From NCBI GenBank assembly GCA_050743385.1, contig JBOGFJ010000192.1, positions 1 through 12,195 of the forward strand: 12,195 nucleotides of DNA, written 5' to 3'. The number at the start of each line of letters is the position of its first letter. The first letter of the stretch is position 1. This document shows, in pieces, positions 1 to 5,556 of this stretch. Position numbers and translations under genes: made by a program. The stretch is from JACDBD01 sp050743385 (GTDB lineage: Bacteria > Actinomycetota > Acidimicrobiia > IMCC26256 > JACDBD01). A model generated the notes under the pieces. That model was not told the DNA's origin, made no database searches, and worked only from the letters and a program-made list of their open reading frames with translations.

Positions 1-1009
1 CGGCCATGGGTGAGCGCTTCGGGCCGAGGCGCACGACGTCTTCGCGCGCCATGACCACACGCACGGCACGGCTCTGCAGGTCGGCGAGCTCACGGGCAGC
101 CGCCGCGACCGGCGACGACTCCTTCCCGCCGAAGGCGCCGCCGTTGGCAAGCGGGGTCGCCGGCTCGCCGCCCGGCACGCACCACGAGGCGTCGGGTTCG
201 AGGTAGGCGGGCTCGACCCATCCCGTCGCGATGCGCACCCCGCCCCGCGGGCAGTCCAGGAGGGGCAGCGGCGGGCGCTCGTCGATGGTGGTGCGCCGGC
301 CTTGCACCTTCCCCGCCGCTTCGCGCGCTGCCAGCAGCGTGTCGGCGACGACCCATTCGTGCCCTGCGGCCTCGATCGTGGCCGCGGTGGAGCCGGGCGG
401 CAGCGGCACGGCGACGAGCGCGTCACGAGGCGCGCCGTCGTCGGCGAAGCCGCCGTTGCCGAGCGGCACGTCGGCACCCACCCGCTGGGGTGCACCGCCC
501 TCGAGCACCGCCCGTCGCCCGGCGCCGTCGAGGTCGCGTGACGGCGACACCGCCCGCACGACCGCGGCATCGATCGCCTCGTAGACCGTGCGCCAGCCCG
601 TGCACCGGCAGAGGTGAGCGGCGAGGGCGCGATCGAGGTCGGCGCGGCCGGTACGGCCCTTCGCCATCATCGCCGCCGCCCGCATCACGATGCCGGGGGT
701 GCAGAACCCGCACTGCGACCCGCCACGGTCGACGAAGCCGCGCGCGAGCGCGTCGCGGGCGCCGGCGTCGAGACCTTCGACCGTCGTCACCGCCCGGCCC
801 GCGACCCGAGCTGCGGGAGTGACGCAGGCGACGCGGGGATCACCATCGACGATGACGGTGCAACAGCCGCACTGACCCTGGGGCGCGCACCCGTCCTTGA
901 CCGAGGTGACGAGCAACCGCTCGCGCAAGACCGACAGCAGCGACTCGCCCGGCTCGGCGTCGACCTCGACCGACGCCCCGTTGCAAGTGAATTGCAGGCG
1001 CTCGGTCAC
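1..1009 (-). CDS. Molybdenum hydroxylase (xanthine dehydrogenase/aldehyde oxidoreductase family), [2Fe-2S] domain fused to molybdopterin domain; partial
   Basis: I translated the minus strand from a GTG at 1009 to the window edge: 336 residues, open, C-terminus missing. Residues 1-75 are a plant-type ferredoxin domain with Cys41, Cys47, Cys50 and Cys62 (motif CAPQGQCGCC). Residues 76-155 are the helical second [2Fe-2S] domain with Cys100/Cys103 (CGFC) and Cys134/Cys136 (CRC). This is followed, with no FAD domain, by a molybdopterin-binding subunit segment ending in the signature GGAFGGKE at 290-297. In this family such enzymes hydroxylate aldehydes or N-heterocycles at a Mo centre and pass electrons through the two clusters; the substrate here is unknown. 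The domain order recalls single-chain aldehyde oxidoreductases of the Desulfovibrio gigas MOP type, but only about 135 residues separate the last cluster Cys from GGAFGGKE, which is short for the a/b hammerhead region. A second in-frame GTG lies at 1015. No clear ribosome site is seen. Confidence 0.88.
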   Translation of the reverse strand, partial: MTERLQFTCNGASVEVDAEPGESLLSVLRERLLVTSVKDGCAPQGQCGCCTVIVDGDPRVACVTPAARVAGRAVTTVEGLDAGARDALARGFVDRGGSQCGFCTPGIVMRAAAMMAKGRTGRADLDRALAAHLCRCTGWRTVYEAIDAAVVRAVSPSRDLDGAGRRAVLEGGAPQRVGADVPLGNGGFADDGAPRDALVAVPLPPGSTAATIEAAGHEWVVADTLLAAREAAGKVQGRRTTIDERPPLPLLDCPRGGVRIATGWVEPAYLEPDASWCVPGGEPATPLANGGAFGGKESSPVAAAARELADLQSRAVRVVMAREDVVRLGPKRSPMA

Positions 1010-1028
1010 GGGCACAGGATCACCGCGT

Positions 1029-1071
1029 CTCGAGGCCGTAGGGTCCGGAATCCGGACCCGTGGGCCTCGAG
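1029..1071 (-). terminator. Large two-part hairpin, candidate terminator of the H1-like gene
   Basis: The arms CTCGAGGCC (1029-1037) and GGCCTCGAG (1063-1071) are perfect complements. Inside them GGGTCCGGA (1041-1049) and TCCGGACCC (1051-1059) are again complementary, separated by a symmetric 3x3 internal loop (GTA/GTG). The structure starts 26 bases after the H1-like stop codon in the direction of transcription. There is no U-tract, which is common for high-GC actinobacterial terminators. It also lies immediately upstream of the molybdenum hydroxylase start, so an operator or leader structure is the alternative. Confidence 0.55.
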
Positions 1072-1096
1072 TCTGGAGCTGTTCGTCCCGGCCTGG

Positions 1097-1699
1097 TCAG
1101 CGGCGCTTGGTCGCGCGCTTCCTCGCCGGCTTGCGCGCCGCGCTCTTGCGCTTCGTCGCCTTCCGCTTCGCGGCCTTCCGCTTCGCCGGCTTGCGCCCCG
1201 TGCTCTTGCGCTTGGCGGTCTTCTTCGCCGCCCGCTTCTTGGCGGTCCGCTTCTTGGCGGGACGCTTCTTGGTCGTGCGCTTCTTGGCGGTCCGCCTCTT
1301 GGCGGGCTTGCGGGCGGTGCTCTTGCGCCTGGTGGAGCGCTTCGCCGCCTTCCGCTTCGCCGGCTTGCGCGCCGTGCTCTTGCGCTTGGCGGTCTTCTTC
1401 GCCGCCCGCTTCTTGGCGGGGCGTCTCTTGGCCGCCTTGCGCGCCGGCGCCTTCTTCTTCTTGACCGCCTTCTTGGCCGCCTTGCGCTTCTTCGCCGGGG
1501 CCTTCTTCGCCGGCTTGCTCGGAGCAGCGGCGGGCCTCGCCGGCTCCGGTGTCGGCGTCACGCCACTGCTCGGCGCGGGCGGAGGCGGAGGCGCGGGCGG
1601 TGGCGCCGGCGGTGGCCAGGAACTGCCTCCACCACCAGCGTCTCCGGTCCCTGCGCCGGAACCTCCCGGTCCGGACGGGGGCGGCCAGTTGGGTGTCAT
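1097..1699 (-). CDS. Histone H1-like Lys/Arg/Ala-rich protein with Pro/Gly-rich N-terminus
   Basis: The gene encodes 200 residues in two low-complexity parts. Residues 1-60 are rich in Pro, Gly, Ser and Ala with short polyproline runs. Residues 61-200 resemble a eukaryotic histone H1 C-terminal tail: I count 77 Lys/Arg in 140 residues, the rest mostly Ala, Thr, Ser and Pro, and no Asp or Glu. Motifs such as PAKKR, AAKKTAKRK and KSTARKPAKR recur. The start is firm: AGGAGG (1706-1711) sits six bases before the ATG. Tails of this kind bind DNA or RNA non-specifically in mycobacterial HupB, chlamydial Hc proteins and Pseudomonas AlgP; here there is no HU-type globular domain, so this is a free-standing tail. 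A nucleoid-compacting or nucleic-acid-binding role is inferred. The whole protein is probably disordered. Confidence 0.85.
   Translation of the reverse strand: MTPNWPPPSGPGGSGAGTGDAGGGGSSWPPPAPPPAPPPPPAPSSGVTPTPEPARPAAAPSKPAKKAPAKKRKAAKKAVKKKKAPARKAAKRRPAKKRAAKKTAKRKSTARKPAKRKAAKRSTRRKSTARKPAKRRTAKKRTTKKRPAKKRTAKKRAAKKTAKRKSTGRKPAKRKAAKRKATKRKSAARKPARKRATKRR
1163..1417 (-). repeat. Internal duplication within the H1-like tail (two 81-bp copies offset by 174 bp)
   Basis: Residues 95-121 (1337-1417) and 153-179 (1163-1243) of the H1-like protein are identical except for one Ala/Gly difference (KST-A-RKP versus KST-G-RKP). The DNA is also nearly identical, for example GTGCTCTTGCGCTTGGCGG occurs at 1200 and again at 1374 on the plus strand. 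This points to growth of the tail by recent unequal recombination or slippage rather than codon constraint alone. Confidence 0.8.
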
Positions 1700-1705
1700 C
1701 GCTTA

Positions 1706-1727
1706 CCTCCTCGGCGAGCGCGCTCGC
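1706..1727 (-). promoter_or_regulatory. Strong ribosome binding site of the H1-like gene with an adjacent 14-base palindrome
   Basis: The plus strand reads CCTCCT at 1706-1711, giving AGGAGG on the coding strand six bases before the ATG at 1699. Two bases upstream of it is the perfect palindrome GCGAGCGCGCTCGC at 1714-1727. In RNA the palindrome could form a hairpin next to the ribosome site; in DNA it could be a dimeric repressor site. Function is inferred only. I see no good -10/-35 pair in 1728-1850. Confidence 0.45.
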
Positions 1728-1851
1728 GGTGACGGTGGGGTGACACGATCTGCGTCTGCCCGGCTGGTCGGAGCATCATCGCTTCGCCGCGAAGCCTTGC
1801 ACGAACATCACCCGCGATGCGAGGGGGAGTTGCGCGCTCTTGGACTAAAGC

Positions 1852-1874
1852 CGGCCCCGCCGTGGGCGGGGCCG
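1852..1874 (-). terminator. Perfect 10-bp hairpin, candidate terminator after erpA
   Basis: The arms CGGCCCCGCC (1852-1861) and GGCGGGGCCG (1865-1874) pair perfectly around a 3-base loop. In the leftward direction the hairpin begins 44 bases after the erpA stop and is followed by GCTTTAGTCC, a weak T-rich stretch. It would end the regulator-erpA transcript before the H1-like gene. Confidence 0.7.
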
Positions 1875-1918
1875 TTCGTCACTCCTTCGTCCCGGTCAGT
1901 CCCCGGGCGCCAAGCGCG

Positions 1919-2239
1919 TTACGAGAACGACTGGCCGCAGCCGCAGCTGCGGGTCACGTTCGGGTTGTTGATCGTGAAGCCGGCGCCCTGGAGCCCGTCC
2001 TTGAAGTCGAGCTCGGCCCCGGTGAGGTACTGCGAGCTGGCCGGGTCGGTGACGACCTTCACGCCGCTGGTCTCGGCGGCGATGTCGTCGGGAGCGACAT
2101 CCGTGTCGAAGAACATCTCGTAGCTCAGGCCCGAGCAACCGCCCGGGCGCACCGCGACCCGGAGCACGAGTTCGGGGTTGCCCTCGGCGTCGATGAGCTC
2201 CTTGACCTTCGTCGTGGCGGTCTCGGTGAGGTTCAGCAT
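1919..2239 (-). CDS. erpA: A-type iron-sulfur carrier protein (HesB/IscA/ErpA family)
   Basis: The protein has 106 residues, the usual size for the family, and one domain. The three cluster-ligand cysteines of A-type carriers are present: Cys35 in GGCSGLSY, and Cys99 and Cys101 in the C-terminal SCGCGQSF. In this family the protein accepts an Fe-S cluster from a scaffold (SUF or ISC) and passes it to apo-enzymes in the cytosol. The start ATG at 2239 is preceded by GGAG at suitable spacing. It lies 15 bases behind the SufR-like regulator gene and is almost certainly co-transcribed with it. Assignment to the A-type family is certain; the choice of ErpA over IscA or SufA rests on lone occurrence outside an isc/suf operon and on actinobacterial practice. 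Confidence 0.92.
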   Translation of the reverse strand: MLNLTETATTKVKELIDAEGNPELVLRVAVRPGGCSGLSYEMFFDTDVAPDDIAAETSGVKVVTDPASSQYLTGAELDFKDGLQGAGFTINNPNVTRSCGCGQSFS

Positions 2240-2254
2240 GTGGTCTCCAACGGA

Positions 2255-2932
2255 TCAGCGTGCGGAATCATGGTAATCGGTCGCGACCGTCACATGGCAC
2301 GGCTCGTGGTCGTACAACGTGGCGAACTCCTCGACTGTTCCGCCACCGACCTGATCGACCACTCCTTCACACAGGCCCCGGTGGAGGTTGCACACCAGCT
2401 CGGGATAGGCCTCGGCCAGCTCCCGGAACGGGCAGTGCAGGAAGTGGATCCGCGCGGAGCCCTCGTACGCCCCGTCGGCGGTCTCGGTGGCCGGCTCGAA
2501 GCCGAGCCGGCTCAGCTCACCCTCGAGCGCCTTGAGGCAACTCCGGCTGCGAGTGCGACGGCCGGCTTCGACGCCCCAGGCGTGTCCGGTGTCGGCGGCA
2601 TCGTCGGCGTCGGCGCCGATCTGCTCGGCCAACGCCGCGAGGAGGCCGGCGAGCAGCGCGTGGGCGGGGGGATCGAAGCCGAGACTGGGCGCGCCGTCGG
2701 CCAGGAAGTAGAGGTGCTGGGGGCGACCGACCGTGCCCCGGTGCACGGCTTCCACCTCGACGAGCCCGGCGTCGCGCAGGCGCTCGAGATGCAGGCGGAC
2801 GGTGTTGGCGTGGAGGTCGAGGCGATCGGCCAGATCGTGGGCCGAGAGCGGACCCGTCGAGGTGGCGATCGCCCGGTAGAGGGCGTAACGGGTCTCGTCG
2901 CCGAGCGCTTTGAGGACTGTCAATTGATCCAC
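2255..2932 (-). CDS. SufR-like winged-helix transcriptional regulator with C-terminal cysteine cluster site
   Basis: With the GTG start at 2932 the protein has 225 residues. Residues 5-65 form an ArsR/DeoR-type winged helix; the helix-turn-helix is about 29-58 (LSAHDLADRL, then TVRLHLERLR). The C-terminal half carries cysteines at 167 (HCPFRELAEAYPE), 181, 188 and 212 (EPCHVTV), the pattern of SufR, the [4Fe-4S]-sensing repressor of Fe-S assembly genes. Cys188 in HRGLC is extra to the usual set as I know it. The start could instead be the TTG at 2938; GTG is preferred because GGGAG (2939-2943) lies six bases before it. Context supports an Fe-S sensor: erpA follows within 15 bases and mrp diverges from the same promoter region. 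It would repress these when holo and release them when clusters are short. The exact ligand is inferred. Confidence 0.85.
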   Translation of the reverse strand: MDQLTVLKALGDETRYALYRAIATSTGPLSAHDLADRLDLHANTVRLHLERLRDAGLVEVEAVHRGTVGRPQHLYFLADGAPSLGFDPPAHALLAGLLAALAEQIGADADDAADTGHAWGVEAGRRTRSRSCLKALEGELSRLGFEPATETADGAYEGSARIHFLHCPFRELAEAYPELVCNLHRGLCEGVVDQVGGGTVEEFATLYDHEPCHVTVATDYHDSAR

Positions 2933-2955
2933 GGACAACTCCCTCGCTCCGCCGG

Positions 2956-2987
2956 TTGACCGTAGCCCCGATCGGGCATATTTTCAA
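2956..2987. promoter_or_regulatory. Overlapping face-to-face promoters for mrp and the SufR-like/erpA operon, with central palindrome
   Basis: On the plus strand TTGACC (2956-2961), a 17-base spacer and TATTTT (2979-2984) form a good sigma-70 type promoter for mrp. On the minus strand TTGAAA (2982-2987), again 17 bases, and TACGGT (2959-2964) form one for the regulator. Each -35 overlaps the other promoter's -10. The shared spacer contains the perfect palindrome CCCGATCGGG (2967-2976), a possible operator. Predicted start points near 2991 and 2952 give short leaders of about 20 bases for both genes. RNA polymerase could hardly occupy both promoters together, so the two transcripts should compete. 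Confidence 0.65.
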
Positions 2988-3013
2988 GACGGACCCTGGT
3001 TTTATTGGTGGAG

Positions 3014-4249
3014 ATGAGCCTTCGACCGCCCGACCCCAACGATCCCGACGCCCCCGTCCACGATCTCGTCGCGGGGCCGCCGCCGTCGCCCGACGAGGTG
3101 CGCCGCATGCTCGCGGGGGTCATCGACCCCGAGCTGCACGTCGGCATCGTCGAGCTCGGGATGGTCAAGGACGTCCGCGTGAGCGACACCGGCCACGTGA
3201 CGGTGAAGGTGGCGCTCACCACCGCCGGCTGCCCGCTGCGGGGCCAGATCAAGAGCGACGTCGAGTCGAAGGTGCGCGGCCTCCGCGGCGTCACGGGTGT
3301 CGCAGTGGAGTACGGCGAGATGACCCAGGAGGAGCGCTCGACGGTCATGCAGCGGGCGCGCTGGGAGGCGCGCGAGAACGCACCCGACACGCAGGTGCCG
3401 TCGTCGACGCGGGTGCTCGCGGTCGCCAGCGGGAAGGGCGGGGTCGGGAAGTCGTCGGTGACCGTGAACCTCGCGGCCGCGCTCGCCGCCCAAGGCCGCA
3501 CGGTCGGCGTGCTCGACGCCGACATCTGGGGTTTCAGCGTCCCGCGGATGCTGGGCGTCGAGGGTCGTCTGGGCGGCTCCGACGGCAAGATCGACCCCAA
3601 CACCGTCACCGTGCCCAACCTCGACGAACCGAGCGGTCCCGACGGTGTCGTCAAGGTGGTGTCGATGGGTTTCCTGGTCGACGACGAAGGCACCGCGCTC
3701 ATGTGGCGGGGCCTGATCCTGTCGAAGGCGCTCGAGCAGTTCCTCACCGACGTGCGATGGGGCGAGATGGACTACCTGCTCGTCGACATGCCGCCCGGCA
3801 CCGGCGACATCCAGATGGCGCTGGCGCGGCTGCTTCCGAGCACCGAGATGCTGGTGGTGACGACGCCCGCGCTCGCCGCCCAGCAGGTGGCCGTCCGGGT
3901 CGCCGACATGGCCCGGCGCAGCTACCTCAAGATCGTCGGTGTGCTGGAGAACATGACCGCCTTCGTGGCGCCTGACGGTTCGCGCCATGCGATCTTCGGT
4001 GAGGGCGGGGGAGCGGCCCTGGCCGCCGAGGTCGGCGCGCCCCTCGTCGGTCGGGTACCGATCGAGCCCGCGGTGTCGACCGGCGGTGACGAAGGGAAGC
4101 CGGCCGTGCTGACCGATCCCGACGGGCCCGCGGCCCGTGAGTTCCGCCGCGTCGCTCGGGCGCTCGTCGACGAGCTGCTTCCCCCCGTCGACATCAGCAG
4201 CTGCACCGCCCGCATCTTCGACCTCGCCGAGGCGAACCTGCAGCGCTAG
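3014..4249 (+). CDS. mrp: Mrp/ApbC/NBP35-family P-loop iron-sulfur cluster carrier ATPase
   Basis: With ATG at 3014 the protein has 411 residues (in-frame TTG 3005 and GTG 3008 are alternatives; GGTGG lies close upstream). Residues about 25-105 are a MIP18/DUF59 domain with its conserved Cys73 in AGCPLRG. Residues about 130-395 are a MinD/Mrp-type P-loop ATPase with the deviant Walker A GKGGVGKSS at 140-148, DADIWG at 168-173 and the Mrp signature DMPPGTGD at 258-265. In the family these proteins bind and transfer Fe-S clusters in the cytosol, dependent on nucleotide. The usual CPxC cluster motif after ENM is absent: this protein reads ENMTAFVAPDGSRHAIFG. Mycobacterial Mrp also lacks it. The gene diverges from the SufR-like regulator, which fits a role in Fe-S homeostasis. 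Confidence 0.93.
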   Translation: MSLRPPDPNDPDAPVHDLVAGPPPSPDEVRRMLAGVIDPELHVGIVELGMVKDVRVSDTGHVTVKVALTTAGCPLRGQIKSDVESKVRGLRGVTGVAVEYGEMTQEERSTVMQRARWEARENAPDTQVPSSTRVLAVASGKGGVGKSSVTVNLAAALAAQGRTVGVLDADIWGFSVPRMLGVEGRLGGSDGKIDPNTVTVPNLDEPSGPDGVVKVVSMGFLVDDEGTALMWRGLILSKALEQFLTDVRWGEMDYLLVDMPPGTGDIQMALARLLPSTEMLVVTTPALAAQQVAVRVADMARRSYLKIVGVLENMTAFVAPDGSRHAIFGEGGGAALAAEVGAPLVGRVPIEPAVSTGGDEGKPAVLTDPDGPAAREFRRVARALVDELLPPVDISSCTARIFDLAEANLQR

Positions 4250-4258
4250 AACGCGCGT

Positions 4259-4990
4259 TTATCCCTTCTTCACCGTGAAGTCGGTCGCCATGCCCTCGAC
4301 GGCGTGGGGCGGGCCCTCGGCCGACTCGGCGGCGGCTTCGTCGGTCGACCCCACCGGGATGAAGCACACGGCGGCGTAGTTCCCCGCCTTCTTGAGGTTC
4401 ACGTAGGCGAAGTCGCTCTGACCCGGCGATGCGAATGCGCTGCCGAGGGGCTGCACCTTGCCTTCGGCCTCCTCCTCGGGGAGCTCGAGCAGCTCGTGGA
4501 CCGACTCATCTCCCTTGATGCGGGCGAGGGCAATCTCGTGCAGCTCCGCCCCCTCGTTCGTGAACTTGAAGAGCGTGATGCCGGTCTCGAGGCTCCTCGG
4601 GATGCCCTCGAACTCGTAATCCCGTCCGGTCACGTCGACGACCTGGTATCCGCAGTTGTCGGCGACCCACTGGTCGACGGCGACGATGGCGGCACCGACT
4701 GCGGGGTCGTCGAAGTTCCCCTCACGCACACCGGCGACGGCCACGCCTACCGGCTCGGCGACCTCGTCCGGCGCGTTCTGCTCGATCGTGTCGAGGTAGC
4801 CCGTGATCTTGTCCTGCTGCTTCGGCGTGGGCTCCTCCTCGATCTTGTTGAAGAGCAGGCTGACATCGACGACGCCCTCGCAGAACGTGCCTTGGTCTCC
4901 CGAGGGGCCGGCCCCGGCGGGAACGACTCCCATCAGGGCCGTCGACGCGCCGGCGAGACCGACGACGGCCGCGAGCAAACGCACACGCAT
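4259..4990 (-). CDS. Secreted cupredoxin-like (plastocyanin/azurin-type) protein with N-terminal helical domain
   Basis: From ATG 4990 the protein has 243 residues. GGAGA six bases upstream selects this start over upstream in-frame codons. Residues 1-28 are a signal peptide (basic MRVR, hydrophobic core, AGAG). Residues 30-115 are an acidic, mostly helical segment with two cysteines (37 and 113) that could form a disulfide. Residues about 120-243 look like a cupredoxin beta-barrel, with candidate type-1 copper ligands His151 (ELHEI), Cys209 (AAVCF), His229 and Met234 (PPHAVEGM). The Cys-to-His ligand loop is long (19 residues, Ala/Glu-rich) compared with plastocyanin. An electron-transfer or copper-binding role outside the membrane is inferred from ligands alone. 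Its stop faces the mrp stop nine bases away. Confidence 0.75.
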   Translation of the reverse strand: MRVRLLAAVVGLAGASTALMGVVPAGAGPSGDQGTFCEGVVDVSLLFNKIEEEPTPKQQDKITGYLDTIEQNAPDEVAEPVGVAVAGVREGNFDDPAVGAAIVAVDQWVADNCGYQVVDVTGRDYEFEGIPRSLETGITLFKFTNEGAELHEIALARIKGDESVHELLELPEEEAEGKVQPLGSAFASPGQSDFAYVNLKKAGNYAAVCFIPVGSTDEAAAESAEGPPHAVEGMATDFTVKKG

Positions 4991-5088
4991 TTCGCTTCTC
5001 CCTCTCATGTGGATACGTCCGACCGAAATGGTCGTGGAGCCGCGCGACCTCCTCAATGGTGCGGCCACTCGAACGGGAGTGGTGGTAC

Positions 5089-5108
5089 CCACCCCTCCTG
5101 CGGGGTGG
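5089..5108 (-). terminator. Hairpin just after the GNAT gene, candidate terminator
   Basis: CCACCCC (5089-5095) and GGGGTGG (5102-5108) are complementary around a 6-base loop, starting seven bases after the GNAT stop in the leftward direction. A T-tract is missing. The CCACC arm can also pair with GGTGG at about 5080-5084, giving a competing fold. It lies in the 125-base gap before the cupredoxin gene and may end the four-gene operon. Confidence 0.4.
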
Positions 5109-5115
5109 ATTCTCC

Positions 5116-5556
5116 TCAGCCCAGGTCGCGCGCGAAGTGGAAGCCCGGGATGTGCAGGCCCTGGTCGAGATAGAAGCGGTGGGCGTCGTGACGCTGCGTG
5201 CCCGAGTCGAGGTGGAGTTGCGCACAGCCGAGCCGTCGGGCTTCGTCGACGAGCCAGTCGACGAGCGCGCCGGCGTGGCCGCGCGACCGGAACGCCGCCC
5301 GGGTCACCAGATCGTCGACGTACAGGTAGCGGCCCCAGGCGAGGCTGGTACCCGACCGGAAGCCCGCCACCGCGACGGCGGCCTCCTCCCCGGCTTCGAA
5401 CGCGCCGACCAATCGGTACCCCTCGGGGCGCTGCCCCTGGTCGACCCGGTGCACGAAGTCGTCGACCGACGCGAGATGCGTGCGCAGCTCGCGCAACGCG
5501 GGGAAGGCCAGGGCGGTCTCGCGCTGGTGGAGCTCGCGGATGCCGGTGGCTAGCAA
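5116..5556 (-). CDS. GNAT-family N-acetyltransferase
   Basis: The protein has 146 residues if read from TTG 5556, which lies eight bases after GAGGAG and overlaps the end of the upstream gene by seven bases, so translation is probably coupled. It fits a single GNAT fold: beta strands with a bulge around LYVDDLVTR (78-86), the acetyl-CoA pyrophosphate-binding motif RSRGHAG (90-96, RxxGxA), and the C-terminal AHRFYLDQG (125-133) with the family's conserved tyrosine. Such enzymes transfer acetyl groups from acetyl-CoA to small amines or protein termini; nothing in the sequence shows the substrate. The start is uncertain because longer in-frame versions exist, but they would lie wholly inside the neighbouring gene. 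It is the last gene of the Nudix-MBL operon. Confidence 0.85.
   Translation of the reverse strand: MLATGIRELHQRETALAFPALRELRTHLASVDDFVHRVDQGQRPEGYRLVGAFEAGEEAAVAVAGFRSGTSLAWGRYLYVDDLVTRAAFRSRGHAGALVDWLVDEARRLGCAQLHLDSGTQRHDAHRFYLDQGLHIPGFHFARDLG

Noticed and set aside
1..1009. Functional link between selA-selB and the molybdenum hydroxylase (selenium-dependent Mo hydroxylase)
   Set aside because: The genes are 6.7 kb apart in unrelated operons, and labile-selenium hydroxylases do not use SelA/SelB for their cofactor selenium. There is no evidence beyond proximity.
1097..1699. Calling the basic protein HupB
   Set aside because: The N-terminal HU dimerisation and DNA-binding domain is absent; only the tail resembles HupB.
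1781..1795. Small inverted repeat GCTTCG/CGAAGC upstream of the H1-like gene
   Set aside because: Six-base arms with a 3-base loop are frequent by chance at this GC content, and no promoter elements lie around it.
897..2123. Long plus-strand open frame across the H1-like gene (about 408 codons)
   Set aside because: It is the antisense of AAG/GCC-rich codons, giving a monotonous Leu/Arg/Ala/Phe product, and it runs through the hairpins and into erpA in antisense. The minus-strand gene has a strong ribosome site.
3002..3988. Long minus-strand open frames opposite mrp
   Set aside because: Antisense shadows typical of high-GC DNA; the plus strand encodes a full Mrp with all motifs.
4250..4259. 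Palindrome AACGCGCGTT between the convergent mrp and cupredoxin stops
   Set aside because: Only a 5-base arm with no loop in a 9-base gap; too small to call a terminator, although it is symmetric to both genes.
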